Shown one piece after another: positions 6,779-17,223 of a stretch of DNA of 64,000 bases; the first letter of the stretch is position 1, and every line of letters starts with the position of its first letter. The DNA is from JAJFUB01 sp964622325 (lineage in GTDB: Bacteria > Armatimonadota > Zipacnadia > Zipacnadales > UBA11051), in the NCBI GenBank assembly GCA_964622325.1, contig CAZUOJ010000009.1, positions 1-64,000 of the forward strand. Direction: 5' to 3'. Made by a program: the position numbers and the translations under genes. Under the pieces are notes generated by a model. It was not told the DNA's origin and ran no database searches. It saw only the letters and a program-made list of their open reading frames with translations.

Positions 6779-8869
6779 TTAGCGGGGCACAAGAATAAAA
6801 ACAGGATCCCATGTACACACAAGGCTGCCCTTATGGCGAATTGGGCGGCCAAACATATCAAAAACATTTGCTGCTTTGTGGATTTGTAGCCATTGTTTTT
6901 GGGAAGGCTCGCTCATCCACGCCACAATAAGCCGATTACGAGGCCCCGCAAATGTCAGACGCCATTCCCCTGTGGGAAGGCTTACGCTTTCAATAAGCTT
7001 GCGTACATGAAGCATGCGAATAAGATGAGCATAAGCCACATAGGCTGGCTTGGGCGCCCACGCAAATTCGTCATGATGCACAAGCCCAAAATTGTGCTCA
7101 TTGTAGTGCAAATTCAGCCCGTCATCTTTGAAGTCGTACCAGCATATAAGGCGAGCGCCCTGCGCCAGCGATATAAGCATCATTCGCACAAGACAACGCG
7201 CCTGATGGAGCCAACTGCTGCCCCGTCCATCTAGCTGTGTAGGCCAGCCAATTTCTGTAATCCACAAAGGCAGACTCTTGCCCGCCGCAGCTTCTGCCTG
7301 GGCTTGCGCTAAAGCTAAATGCTGACGGAAATTTTCTCCTGGCAAGCCCGGATACATATAGGGATGTATGGAAAATCCATCCATGGCGGCTCCCGCGCCT
7401 CCGGCCATCATCTCGGAAAAGGCGCGGCCATCCCCCTCCCCGCCTATGCCAATTATTGTCACATCTCGTCGAACATTCCGCAGGGCCTGCGCCGCGGCTA
7501 AAAACAGCGGCGCATAATCGGCTGCTTTTCCTGGATGGCCCATTCCGCAGCCCCCACACCATTCATTCCATATTTCAAAATAACGAATCCTCGGCAATTC
7601 ACGCGCGATTGTTGCCGCATATCGTGCAAAGCCCGCGCGTGCTTCTGGAGATGTCGGAAAATCCCCTCCATCGTAAAATTTATTGGCATAATCCAGAATG
7701 ATGAACGGCTCCAGGCCCAGACGAAAGGCATCTGCCACATAGCGGCGGAATTTTTCCCCAATGTTAATCTGGCCTTTTTCCTGTTCCACGCTGCTCCAAT
7801 AGATTTCATCCCGAATGAATTTAATCCCTGCCCTGGCAATAAGAGGCATAACAGTTTGGGGCCAGCTTTGTCCAAAATGTGTCGAAACGCCAAAAGGGCT
7901 GACGTCTGTTTGCTTATACGGTTGCGGCAGCACGGCAAAACGAAAATCTGCCCATGGCGCATCTAAATCATTTTCTCGCCCTGCCAGCCGAATACGCAAA
8001 TCATATGCGCCAGTCTCGGCCAGCTTGAAATGAAAATTTGCAGGCCCTGGATATTGAAGGGCCAGATGTTGTGTTTGGACAATTTTTCCAAAAGGATCGA
8101 CAAGCGTAGCAGAAATTCGCACAGGCGTTGTTGTATTTTCGTTCCCTTTCGATGGCGCAAGACTAACAGCGAGGCGAATAGGCTGATTCGGCTCGTACAC
8201 AAGAAATTCTTGTTGAGGAGGCACAAACAGTTTAAAGCCATGCGGCTGCAGACGCTCAGGCTTTAACTTATATGCCGCAAAATCAGCAATCACGAATTCG
8301 CCCTGGGCCTTAAAGCCACGGCCCAATTTGTCAAACACAAAAGAGGCTAAGCGACAGGGCCGATCCATTTTTCCATTATTGTCCCCTCCCCAATGTCCGG
8401 CGGGAGCCTCCAAATTCGCAATGCCCAAAATCCATTCGCCTGGCTGCAAATTACGCAAATCATATTGAAAACATTCGCCTTTTGCATCAACAATACGTAT
8501 GCGCGCCGGCAGAGGATGTGCCCCGCCCCTCATCCATAACCCCACAGCCGTTACATTATCCGGAATCGACACATTTCCAGCCACATCCACATATTCCAGC
8601 CCTTCTTTGCCCCCAAATTCGTATTGCACACGCAAAGCTTTTTCATCGGGATGACGGCCCTCGCTGGGATGCACGAGCGCGTGGGCACTCTGCCCATGTT
8701 GTGCCCCCTGCCAGCGGCCCGGCTGGCTAAAATCCTCTAAAGAGGCCACCCGCTCGTAAAAAAAGCTTACATCCTGTCTTGTTGGAGGCGGCTTTATCTC
8801 TTTCCATTCTTGGGCCCAGGCTGTGATCCCTGAAGTACATAATAAAGCGAAAAGCAGACAACGCTCCAT
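6779..8869 (-). CDS. Secreted glycoside hydrolase, clan GH-A type (beta/alpha)8
   Basis: 696 residues with an N-terminal signal peptide (hydrophobic stretch then A-W-A cleavage near residue 19). Residues ~40-200 look like a beta-sandwich carbohydrate-binding module, ~215-320 another beta domain, and ~325-600 a TIM barrel beginning S-P-F-G-V-S-T-H-F. The acid/base Glu sits in E-I-W-N-E-W (near 432) and the nucleophile Glu in W-I-T-E-I-G-W-P (near 537), the spacing expected for retaining clan-A enzymes such as GH5/GH39/GH51. AGGAG lies 6 nt before the ATG. Exported, likely acting on plant-type or microbial polysaccharide. Exact GH family not determined. Confidence 0.85.
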   Translation of the reverse strand: MERCLLFALLCTSGITAWAQEWKEIKPPPTRQDVSFFYERVASLEDFSQPGRWQGAQHGQSAHALVHPSEGRHPDEKALRVQYEFGGKEGLEYVDVAGNVSIPDNVTAVGLWMRGGAHPLPARIRIVDAKGECFQYDLRNLQPGEWILGIANLEAPAGHWGGDNNGKMDRPCRLASFVFDKLGRGFKAQGEFVIADFAAYKLKPERLQPHGFKLFVPPQQEFLVYEPNQPIRLAVSLAPSKGNENTTTPVRISATLVDPFGKIVQTQHLALQYPGPANFHFKLAETGAYDLRIRLAGRENDLDAPWADFRFAVLPQPYKQTDVSPFGVSTHFGQSWPQTVMPLIARAGIKFIRDEIYWSSVEQEKGQINIGEKFRRYVADAFRLGLEPFIILDYANKFYDGGDFPTSPEARAGFARYAATIARELPRIRYFEIWNEWCGGCGMGHPGKAADYAPLFLAAAQALRNVRRDVTIIGIGGEGDGRAFSEMMAGGAGAAMDGFSIHPYMYPGLPGENFRQHLALAQAQAEAAAGKSLPLWITEIGWPTQLDGRGSSWLHQARCLVRMMLISLAQGARLICWYDFKDDGLNLHYNEHNFGLVHHDEFAWAPKPAYVAYAHLIRMLHVRKLIESVSLPTGEWRLTFAGPRNRLIVAWMSEPSQKQWLQIHKAANVFDMFGRPIRHKGSLVCTWDPVFILVPR

Positions 8870-8888
8870 GTCGTTCTCCTGTTTGGCA

Positions 8889-8942
8889 ATATAAAAATCT
8901 CATCTGGCATTGAAAGATTCAGGAACGATGAGTCTTTTCCCC
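8889..8942 (-). terminator. Probable terminator after the beta-helix gene
   Basis: On the minus strand CTCATC and GATGAG pair (arms 8937-8942 and 8899-8904) across a 22-nt loop, followed by ATTTTTATATT. The stem is short and the loop long, so this is moderate evidence. Confidence 0.45.
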
Positions 8943-8957
8943 GATAGATTGATATGC

Positions 8958-11933
8958 CTAAGGCAATTGAACAAGGCCTGCTCGTTCCACACGAAACAGC
9001 TCGGCTCCTGTGCCACGCCACGCAACCCATAAATCGGCCTTATGATATCTCAAGCCAATATTCAGGCGTAAACGCTTGATTTTGGCTGCATAAGAGCCGA
9101 ACACAGCCAATGGCAAACGCCATTCTGCTGTCCATTCTCCTTTGCCAATTTTGGCCGCATAGCGTGTTTGATTTTGCAAAATAGCGCGATGTTTTTGATT
9201 GGCTCCTCCTTCTACGGGGACAAGATAAAATTCTCCATTCGCGCCGCCCCACAGGACAAATATGGGCGAAGACACAGCGGGATCGCCGCTTTGAAACGCC
9301 AGTTCCATCCCATCGCTGGCATACGGGCTTGCGGATAATGTGAGCTGATATTGGGGCAAAATTGTCGCCCGCACTGCTAAATATAGATATTTCCCATCCC
9401 AGGCCGCAAGCGCTTTTCCCTGAGGCTTTTCCACAGGAAAGCCTTCCGGATCTTGTTGTAATGTGATAATGCGCTTTGTATCCTTCCAGGGCCAATCGCT
9501 GACATCCCCATCAAATTTTATGGGCTTTGCTAATTTTGCGGCTGTTATAATTGCGGGCGGCGAGACAGGCGTTTGCCGCAAAACTGCTGTAATTTTTTGC
9601 GGCGTTTCTGCCTTTTGTACAGGCTGCTCTGCACAATGGATAAAGATATTCCCTTGTGCTTGGCACGCTTCCCACAGGCCTTTGGCATTTTCGCCCACAG
9701 GATGAGCGCATCGATCAAAAATGTTATTTTGCACATATAAGGCTATCGGCTTGCCAAAACGATCGGGATACAAAGACAAGGCCACGCTTTCTTTGTCCTC
9801 AAAGCCACTGAAATGATTGTTCAGGATATGAAACGCTCCTTTGAGAATAACAGCTTCCTTCACGCGAGCGGCGCCGCACGAAATGATATTAGCCGCGAAA
9901 CGAGATGTGGGGCTGCCGTAGCCATCCAGCACGACAGGCTGCAGACAGTCCGTAATTGTATTGTGGCTCATATCCCAATTAACGCCTGCCCGGGGATACA
10001 CTTCAAAGATATCGCCTGGCTTAATTTCCAGCGGCTTTTCAAGATGGAATTGGCATGTTTCCGGATCAAACTCACGAATTAAGCCTTGCCCCAGGATCGT
10101 ATTGCCGCGCCAAAAAACAATCCCCCAGCCCTGATAGCGATGTGATTGGCGTCGTTCCAGCGGAATTGTCCCCATTGCTGTAAAAGATGTGGGGCTGATG
10201 ATTTCCACAACGCGCGCAGAAGCACGCCGCACTGCCAAGCCCAGGCCACAATTGCGGATGAGATTATGTTGCACATGAATATTCACAGCCGGCTCACGCA
10301 ATTCAATAGCCGTTACATTGGGATCCACGGCTTTGCGCACATAAATTTGATTGTCGTTGGCCATGACATGAGAGCCGCTGATGAGCAGCACTGTGCGTTT
10401 CTTTGATTCGCCGCTAATGTCTGTCATATCAAAAATATTGCCCGAAATTGTGGCGATGCCCGCTGTCAGATCACGAGGGCTATTAACGCCGCTGATGTCA
10501 ATAGCCGAGGAATTAAAATTAACAAACAAATTGTCTCGGATAACAATTTGCGAGGCGCCGGCCGCGGCGCGAATGGCGGCGCCTCCATAGCATACATTGC
10601 TCTCAAACACATTATCCGCGATAATATGCTGGCCGGAGCCTAATTGCTCAAATTGTTCGGCGCGACTGCGAATATTGCCCATCGCGACAGTGCCCGCATT
10701 GCGCACATAATTGCCTATAAAACGCACAAAACGCGAGGCCCCCTCCCAGGCGCAGCCGCCCACATCCACAATGCGGCAATATAAAACGCTTGTGTTTTCG
10801 GCCATATCATTATTGTTGAAAGCATTACGAGCGCAATCTGTTACAGAACAGCGCAAATATGTGATGGCTTTTGTGTATTGCGCCGGCTCGGGCCTGTTCC
10901 ATTGCCGGGAGCGGCCTGCGGAATAGAAGCATTCGCCGCTCATTCGGCTGGCGTGACAATTCTCTACAAGCACACGCTCTGTATTGGCAATTGTCACGGC
11001 ATGGGATGATTTCAAATAAAAGCCCCATACGCCGCCGGCGCCTAAAAGGGCCAAATGGCCAGCCTGATCCCTCTCCGCAAAGCCCATATTGCCCAGCATA
11101 CGAAAATTGCGAATTGTCACTTCTACGCCATCTCGCACATTTATACAGGCCCCTTCTCCTTCGCTGATGTCCAGCACTGTGTCCACGCCATTGAGCCCCT
11201 CCAGCACAAGGCCCGCGGCGTTTTGGACTAGCAAGGGGCGCGCCAGCATATAATGTCCGGGCGGGAAAAAGACATTCCGCTTTTCTTTGATAGCTTGATT
11301 AATGGCATTTTGCAGCGCTTCCGTATCATTATGCCGCACAACAGCATCCGGGGCGGAGCGCGTCGGGGCGTCGCGCACAATAAGCTTATTGCCCTCAATT
11401 TTCTCGATGACTGTCAGCAATTGATCGCGGACGCTGAATGTCACCGCATAGCCTTTTTCCCAATCTAATTTTCCGAATTTGATTTCCGTCCCGCCGTTTA
11501 AGGGCTGCCAATCGTATGTGATGGGCACTTTTGTTTGCTTCCATGTTCGGCCCAAATCATCGCTCCAGCGGAATGTAGGCGGATTGGCGCCATCGATGTC
11601 GAGAACATAAACTGTCCAGCTGCCTAACGAGCCGTCATAGCCTCGAATCTGAACAATGTCTCCTAAGGGCTTGCTGGCAGCGTATTGTTCTTTAGGCCCC
11701 CATAATGTCCCCTTGCTAATTTTGATGTCGGCGCGGGATATCATTACGCCTTGTCCCGGCTTAAAATCTCCCACATTTTCCACGATGATTTCTTTTGAGC
11801 CCGCTGTCAGCTTAGCTTTCGTTTGAAATGTGGAGCCTGTGGCGCCCCAATCGCGAACATTTATCCAGCTTTCCTGCGGCTGTGCCAGCACTGCAGATGC
11901 TGCCCAAAGGCACAACAAGAGAAACTTTGTCAT
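8958..11933 (-). CDS. Secreted right-handed beta-helix (pectate lyase/GH28-55-like) protein with C-terminal CBM9-like domain
   Basis: 991 residues from the ATG at 11933. AAGGAG sits 9 nt upstream; the ATG at 11939 has too short a spacing and a longer upstream frame lacks a signal peptide. The signal peptide ends A-V-L-A near residue 17. Residues ~20-45 show the W-I-N-V-R-D-W-G-A-T-G opening typical of pectate-lyase-3/GH55 folds. Residues ~200-770 contain repeated N-x-I/F-x-x-C/N beta-helix rungs (many 'NNxF', 'GNIF', 'DNVF'). Residues ~795-991 resemble a CBM9/DOMON-like sandwich (KFDGDVSDWPW ... AAWDGKYLYLAV). Probably an extracellular polysaccharide lyase or hydrolase. Catalytic residues not identified. 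Confidence 0.85.
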   Translation of the reverse strand: MTKFLLLCLWAASAVLAQPQESWINVRDWGATGSTFQTKAKLTAGSKEIIVENVGDFKPGQGVMISRADIKISKGTLWGPKEQYAASKPLGDIVQIRGYDGSLGSWTVYVLDIDGANPPTFRWSDDLGRTWKQTKVPITYDWQPLNGGTEIKFGKLDWEKGYAVTFSVRDQLLTVIEKIEGNKLIVRDAPTRSAPDAVVRHNDTEALQNAINQAIKEKRNVFFPPGHYMLARPLLVQNAAGLVLEGLNGVDTVLDISEGEGACINVRDGVEVTIRNFRMLGNMGFAERDQAGHLALLGAGGVWGFYLKSSHAVTIANTERVLVENCHASRMSGECFYSAGRSRQWNRPEPAQYTKAITYLRCSVTDCARNAFNNNDMAENTSVLYCRIVDVGGCAWEGASRFVRFIGNYVRNAGTVAMGNIRSRAEQFEQLGSGQHIIADNVFESNVCYGGAAIRAAAGASQIVIRDNLFVNFNSSAIDISGVNSPRDLTAGIATISGNIFDMTDISGESKKRTVLLISGSHVMANDNQIYVRKAVDPNVTAIELREPAVNIHVQHNLIRNCGLGLAVRRASARVVEIISPTSFTAMGTIPLERRQSHRYQGWGIVFWRGNTILGQGLIREFDPETCQFHLEKPLEIKPGDIFEVYPRAGVNWDMSHNTITDCLQPVVLDGYGSPTSRFAANIISCGAARVKEAVILKGAFHILNNHFSGFEDKESVALSLYPDRFGKPIALYVQNNIFDRCAHPVGENAKGLWEACQAQGNIFIHCAEQPVQKAETPQKITAVLRQTPVSPPAIITAAKLAKPIKFDGDVSDWPWKDTKRIITLQQDPEGFPVEKPQGKALAAWDGKYLYLAVRATILPQYQLTLSASPYASDGMELAFQSGDPAVSSPIFVLWGGANGEFYLVPVEGGANQKHRAILQNQTRYAAKIGKGEWTAEWRLPLAVFGSYAAKIKRLRLNIGLRYHKADLWVAWRGTGAELFRVERAGLVQLP

Positions 11934-12086
11934 TTCCATTTTCTCCTTCTCAAAGCAAACGAAATTAAAACAGGCCAAAGATTGTAAGCTTCTGTGTCGC
12001 GCGGGGCGAATTTGCCCCCACTTTTTTGAAAAAAACAGCACATCCCTCTCTGTATGTATTAGGGATAAAAAATTAGCTCTGCACTT

Positions 12087-13304
12087 CTAATATTCCAGCT
12101 TCACAATCAGCACTTCATTCGCCATTTCATTAACAGGCAAGCGTTTAAGTCGCAAACACGCTTGTTGTGTCGCATGTTCGCTGGGGAGCACATCCACGGA
12201 AAATTCCACTGATCGGCCGTCATTGAGCAAAATTGCTTTTCGGGGCACCGCGTTTATGGGCTTGAGCTTCACTGCGTCACAAACAGGCGGCTGATATAAA
12301 TGGACATAGAGCGTTTTTCCTCTTCGTGTGAGCAGCACGGAACGATTTTCTGTCCAATGCGAACAGGGCTCTACATCCCATAAGGCTTCTCGGACACGCC
12401 CAAGCCAGCGGCCGAGGCGTCGCAGAATTTCCTGCTGAACGGGCGCAATTTCGCCCTCGGCTGTGGGGCCCACATTGAGCAAATAATTTGCCCCGCGCGC
12501 CAAATAACGATCTATGCTGCTCATCAAATAACGATCTGAATAATAATCCTCCTCCTCCCGCCAGCCCCAGCTTTCCACGCCCACAGATTGACATGCCTCT
12601 GTTGGCGTTTCGAAAGCCAGCAGCTTTTCGCCTTCGGGATCATAATCCCGCTCCGGCGTCCCGAAATCCCCCTCATCATAGCCCCGATTGTTAATAATAA
12701 TCCCGGGCTGCAATTCTCGTATCATCTGATTGAGGCTGGGATCGTAATACTGAGGCACATTCATATCCCACCAGAAGCCATGAATCTGGCCATATTGTGT
12801 ACACAGCTCCCGCACCTGTCCTCGAACAAAATCCAGATAAAGCTCCAGATTTGGCTCATCGCCGGGCTGAGGCGGCAGCTCATGATGTCGCCCCTCGTTC
12901 GGATAATGCGGATGATGCCAGTCGGCACAGGAATAATACAAACATAAGGGAAATCGTCTCTTATGGCATGCTTCTGCCAGCAGACCCAAAATATCTCGTC
13001 CATAGGGCGTATTCATTGTATTGAAATCTGTGAGCTTCGTGTCCCACATACAAAAGCCATCATGATGCTTAGTTGTGAAGCACAGATATTCCATCCCCGC
13101 TTCTTCGGCCAGATCCAGCCAGGCCTCGGGATTGAATTTCACAGGATTCCAGCGCGCCGCCCATTGTTCATATTCCGCGCGCGTAAGGCGTTTGCGCCAT
13201 TGATGCTGCTCATGCCAGCCTCCTAAGGCGTACAGCCCCCAATGCACAAACATCCCGTAGCGGCGCTCAAAAAACCAGTCACGCCCATCTCCGAAGCGCT
13301 TCAT
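12087..13304 (-). CDS. Alpha-L-fucosidase, GH29
   Basis: 405 residues, typical of the catalytic part of GH29. Characteristic motifs: R-Y-G-M-F-V-H-W-G near the N-terminus, T-T-K-H-H-D-G-F-C-M-W-D-T near residue 80, and the nucleophile Asp (~179) in H-G-F-W-W-D-M. It releases L-fucose from glycans by a retaining mechanism. No signal peptide is visible, so it may work in the cytoplasm on imported oligosaccharides, unlike the secreted enzymes on either side. GAGGG lies about 7 nt before the ATG. The 153-nt gap to the beta-helix gene suggests a separate promoter for the latter. Confidence 0.92.
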   Translation of the reverse strand: MKRFGDGRDWFFERRYGMFVHWGLYALGGWHEQHQWRKRLTRAEYEQWAARWNPVKFNPEAWLDLAEEAGMEYLCFTTKHHDGFCMWDTKLTDFNTMNTPYGRDILGLLAEACHKRRFPLCLYYSCADWHHPHYPNEGRHHELPPQPGDEPNLELYLDFVRGQVRELCTQYGQIHGFWWDMNVPQYYDPSLNQMIRELQPGIIINNRGYDEGDFGTPERDYDPEGEKLLAFETPTEACQSVGVESWGWREEEDYYSDRYLMSSIDRYLARGANYLLNVGPTAEGEIAPVQQEILRRLGRWLGRVREALWDVEPCSHWTENRSVLLTRRGKTLYVHLYQPPVCDAVKLKPINAVPRKAILLNDGRSVEFSVDVLPSEHATQQACLRLKRLPVNEMANEVLIVKLEY

Positions 13305-13351
13305 CGTTTCGCCCTCTTTGTGGATATATGTTGCTAAAATGAATCCGGCGC

Positions 13352-16300
13352 TCAGGGGCGCCGCGCCACGAGGCAGCCCATATCCCGGGGCCCAATTGTC
13401 ACAGGGAGCCGGGCTTCGCCCTTTTCCACCCGCGGCTTGATCTCTGTTTCCTGAAAAGCATCATAGTAGCGCGTTCCTGGCTTATGCGGCACGCGCAGCA
13501 GCTCGCCGCGCCATGTCTTGTATTCGGCGTTGAATAATGTCCACACTGTAACCTTGGGGCTGCGAAATTCATTCGCATACACTGTGGGCATGAGCGTCGG
13601 CACGAGCGGGCGGACATCGGCGGAGCAGAAGGCTTCCTTATAACGATGCAGAATTGCAAAAGCGCGGCGCATAAATTGTAGCGCATCCGGACAATAATCC
13701 CGCTCGGGATTATGATGCAGCCAATAGGCTTCGCCATTGAAAAAGGGCCATTTCAGCAAATCCCAGCCGCCCTCCACAAATGGATTGTAGCTGACGAGCT
13801 GAAACACTTTAAAATCCGGAAACACAAAGCGGAATAGATCTACACGATGCGGCGCCAAAACGGGATCATTTTGCACTACGGAATAGCCTAAAGCGCCGTC
13901 TTGATATTGCGCATGCACATCATTGGGCGTTTCTTCTGTCAGATTGGCGATATGCGGCGGAATGGCTTCGCGGATGGCGCGTGTTGTTTCGCCTTCCCCG
14001 CGGATAGGAGGATGAGGGACGGGATGTCCATGTTCCCGCGACCAGCATGTCTTCCATGTATCAATAAAGCCGTATTGATCAATATACATTCCATCAGGCC
14101 GCAATTCCGCCGCCACGCGCTTATAAGTGTTGGCCAGATGCTCCCGCCAGGGCAATGCCGCGGGGCACATCATTGTTTCCGTATTGGAGCCCGGCCACAT
14201 CAAGGGCTTTCCGTCCTGTGTGATGATGCAATTCGCGGCGACATGTTCCCGCCCCCACACGCCGCGATTATCGCACAAATAGCCCTCAATATATACGCCA
14301 ATGCGCACGCCCTGATCCTGCGCCTCTTTAAAGGCCGCCCGCATCGCCTCCAGGCCTCCCAGCTCCTCATAATGGCTGTAATCTCCCACGCGTCCATAAA
14401 TTTGTGATTGCCCAAAATCAAACACATGCAGATAATCCAAACAGCCAAAAGCCTCTTTGTAGCGCTTCAGCACTTCGTTCATCCGCCATTGCCCTGTTTG
14501 CGGATTGCGCAATTGTGTCCAGGCGAGGGCTTGCTGATAATAAAAGACTTCCTGGAACCAGCGTTTGCGCGGCACGAGCGGCTTAAACCATGAATGCACC
14601 CACTGCCGATAAAATTCCAGCGCCTCCCGCCAATCTCCCCTATGCCCCCGCAAGGCCGTGGGCACTGTCTCAATCTGTTCGCCTGGCTGATATTCCCGTT
14701 GCCAGTATTCCATCTTCCATGTCACGCCGGCTGCATCTTTTGTCATATCCCAGAAGCGATACACATCGCGCAAATCGTATGTAAGCAGAGCTAATCCTCC
14801 GCCTGTGCGCGGATTGAAGATGTCTGCCACTTGCAGGGGATATTCCCCGCCATAGGCCCGCCTTTGCCTTGTGGGGCGATTGCTCAAAAGCCCTCCCTTG
14901 CGGCAATACAGATACCATGTATCCTCGGCCGAGCCGATTTTGAGGCCCCGCAACACCGGAAAATGAACAAGGGGCTTACAGACTTCCGTTCCGGCATTCT
15001 GCAGCTCCAGCTGCATCAAGATCTGTTCCTCTTCTACTGTAACGACAAGCTGCCCCGTCAACGGCACGCCGCTTGGCCGGGCATCCCACGGAATAATGAG
15101 CTTTCGCCCTTCTTGCTGTGCCGCGCCCACAGCAATTTCCGCGGAGCTTAAAAGCTTCTTTCCTTCGCCCAGCTCAAACAGCGGCCCCGGCTCAATCGAA
15201 AGCCTCACTAGCGGCTCATAGGGCCAGCTCAATCGCCGTATGGCCAGCCCGCCTTCTGTTTGTAGCTCCAGCCGCAAATGGCGATTTTCCAGCACATAGC
15301 CGCCTTTTTCGGCCCGTATCCCGGACGAAGGGCTTTTGGCTCCGGCTGGCAAGAAAAGAGGCCGGGGCGTCGGCGGCAGGGCTTGCACAGAGGGCGCCAC
15401 AATAAGGGGCTTGCCTTCATTTATCGTTATCGCTGCCACATAAAAACAGCCCGTCTCCATTCGATTGACAAGGCCCACATTCTTTATGGGGATCTTCCGC
15501 AGCCCTGACACACAATACACATCGGCGCCACGCCTCACCTCATATTCCTGCGAACTGCACAGAATCGGAAAAATTTCCTCTACAAGGCCGTCTACATATT
15601 CCACGCGCACGCGAAAGCGCTCAGGATTACGAAAGGCCTCCATCGGCACAGGAGATCCCATCCGGGCCGCATCTGTCGCCGGCAGCCGCGCCAGCCACAG
15701 GAAATATATTTCTGTGGCTGGCTTTCCGCCCACAGGAATTGTGACAATTTTGTTAATGTCTTCAGGCGTTTGCAGGATATTGCACGGGCCCGCAAGCGTA
15801 ATAAAGGGAATGCCCCGCACACAAATTTGGCTGGCTGGGGGCAGCCACGATTTCAAGCCATTTCCCCTCAGCCTCGCCTCCATAGCGGCATTAGCGACCG
15901 CAGACAAATCCAGCGTCCGGAATTGATTGAGCCGGCTGCTTTCCCAACCCTTATCATAGGCGATGATTTCGGAAAGCTCCAGAAGCGGCCGCTGCGAAGA
16001 AAAGCGAATATAATCTAGCCAGATTTCGCCTTTTTTCTCTGCTGAGCACACTTGCAGCGCCATATCGACAGCCCTGAACTGTTCGGGCACGGGCACAATT
16101 GTCGTATGCCATTCCCCGTCACTGTGGACGGCATTCAGGCGCAGGGGGATGGCATATTGTTCCGGCATGCCTCCGCCGCCACTGCCCAGCCAGATCATAT
16201 AATCCCCCCAGGGCGACAATCCACGCGCTTTATAGCGAATGGCAGCATAACGATATTGCGATAGCTCAACAGGCTCTGGCAGCTTCACTGAAAATTTCAT

Positions 16301-16984
16301 CCCCACATTCGCGCCCTCAGCCCATAGATACAGCGCATTATTCTGGATCTCACTCCCATAGCGCTCCGCATCCTGTGCCAGCCAATCTGGCTGGGGCTCA
16401 AAGCGGGGCAGCTGCGCAAATTTCACAAGCAGCTCCTTTTCTTCGGGCGGAGAGGCAGGAATGATTTTGGCCCCCTCGGGCGCCTCATCGCCAAGGCTGA
16501 TTTCGGAAAACGCCAGATACGCAGGCTTATCCTGACATTGGACTTCCACGACCAGCGCCCACACAGAGCCTGTAACCCCGCGGGCCAGCAAATCCACTGC
16601 AATGTAATGCCATTGACCATCCTGTACTAAATCGCGCGGATTAACGATTTCCAGGCCTTCCCTGCTGCCATCAAATGCCCACAGCGCATAGCCCCGACTG
16701 GCTAAATTTTCCGCCTTATAGCGCACAATAAGATATGTGTAATCAGCCACATTGAAAGGCGAAACAGGCAGCTCCCATTTCATTCCCCGGCCCGGCTCGG
16801 ATACGCGCAACATATTGGTGCCCCCGGCGACAATCAGCTCCGGCTTTGCGGCGGGATTGCCCAGATATGTCGGCCGCAACTCCCAGCCCGGATCAACATC
16901 CAGCCTCACGAGCGGCTTCGCCAATGCCCCTGCCATAGCGATAACCAGAATACAAAACAAAAAGGCAAACTTCTGGCCCCACAT
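13352..16984 (-). CDS. Very large secreted protein, DUF6259-like with putative glycosidase barrel
   Basis: 1210 residues with a signal peptide (hydrophobic FAFLFCILVIAMAGALA). Residues ~25-165 and ~195-330 are two similar beta-sandwich modules (each with D/N-Y-x-Y-L/A-x-I/V-R-Y-K-A and G-E/Q-W-H). A middle beta-rich region follows, then residues ~760-1130 with H-R-G-D-W-R-E-A-L-E-F-Y-R-Q-W and a barrel-like stretch including M-Y-I-D-Q-Y-G-F and a paired N-L-T-E-E-T-P. This order resembles DUF6259 proteins of Armatimonadota and Planctomycetota, thought to be glycosidase relatives. The substrate is unknown. The GH29 gene follows 47 nt downstream. Confidence 0.75.
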   Translation of the reverse strand: MWGQKFAFLFCILVIAMAGALAKPLVRLDVDPGWELRPTYLGNPAAKPELIVAGGTNMLRVSEPGRGMKWELPVSPFNVADYTYLIVRYKAENLASRGYALWAFDGSREGLEIVNPRDLVQDGQWHYIAVDLLARGVTGSVWALVVEVQCQDKPAYLAFSEISLGDEAPEGAKIIPASPPEEKELLVKFAQLPRFEPQPDWLAQDAERYGSEIQNNALYLWAEGANVGMKFSVKLPEPVELSQYRYAAIRYKARGLSPWGDYMIWLGSGGGGMPEQYAIPLRLNAVHSDGEWHTTIVPVPEQFRAVDMALQVCSAEKKGEIWLDYIRFSSQRPLLELSEIIAYDKGWESSRLNQFRTLDLSAVANAAMEARLRGNGLKSWLPPASQICVRGIPFITLAGPCNILQTPEDINKIVTIPVGGKPATEIYFLWLARLPATDAARMGSPVPMEAFRNPERFRVRVEYVDGLVEEIFPILCSSQEYEVRRGADVYCVSGLRKIPIKNVGLVNRMETGCFYVAAITINEGKPLIVAPSVQALPPTPRPLFLPAGAKSPSSGIRAEKGGYVLENRHLRLELQTEGGLAIRRLSWPYEPLVRLSIEPGPLFELGEGKKLLSSAEIAVGAAQQEGRKLIIPWDARPSGVPLTGQLVVTVEEEQILMQLELQNAGTEVCKPLVHFPVLRGLKIGSAEDTWYLYCRKGGLLSNRPTRQRRAYGGEYPLQVADIFNPRTGGGLALLTYDLRDVYRFWDMTKDAAGVTWKMEYWQREYQPGEQIETVPTALRGHRGDWREALEFYRQWVHSWFKPLVPRKRWFQEVFYYQQALAWTQLRNPQTGQWRMNEVLKRYKEAFGCLDYLHVFDFGQSQIYGRVGDYSHYEELGGLEAMRAAFKEAQDQGVRIGVYIEGYLCDNRGVWGREHVAANCIITQDGKPLMWPGSNTETMMCPAALPWREHLANTYKRVAAELRPDGMYIDQYGFIDTWKTCWSREHGHPVPHPPIRGEGETTRAIREAIPPHIANLTEETPNDVHAQYQDGALGYSVVQNDPVLAPHRVDLFRFVFPDFKVFQLVSYNPFVEGGWDLLKWPFFNGEAYWLHHNPERDYCPDALQFMRRAFAILHRYKEAFCSADVRPLVPTLMPTVYANEFRSPKVTVWTLFNAEYKTWRGELLRVPHKPGTRYYDAFQETEIKPRVEKGEARLPVTIGPRDMGCLVARRP

Positions 16985-17171
16985 AAGCTTTCCCCTTTTC
17001 CTTTACGAGCTTATTTCCCTGATTTCCCCAATCCACAAATATAATTCGTTTTTTGCCGGAGCCATCCTGCTTGAGCCCTTAAGCGCCCGCCCCAAAACAA
17101 GCAAAATGGATAGCTTATGTCTGACTGAACTTTGCATTTTTAGTAAAAATGAACAGGAAGCCTGAAACAAT

Positions 17172-17200
17172 AAAAAACGGGCTGAAAAACTTCAGCCCGT
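17172..17200 (-). terminator. Strong rho-independent terminator
   Basis: Minus strand: perfect 10-bp stem ACGGGCTGAA / TTCAGCCCGT (arms 17191-17200 and 17177-17186) with a 4-nt loop, followed by a T run at 17172-17177. It ends the transcript of the membrane protein gene at 17224-18162. Confidence 0.92.
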
Positions 17201-17223
17201 CTCGCTTCCCCTCCCAGACAATC

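Noticed and set aside
12003..12018. GGGGC-GAATTT-GCCCC hairpin followed by T run
   Set aside because: The T run is on the plus strand where no gene ends. On the minus strand it lacks a T tail, so it is not a terminator for the neighbouring genes.
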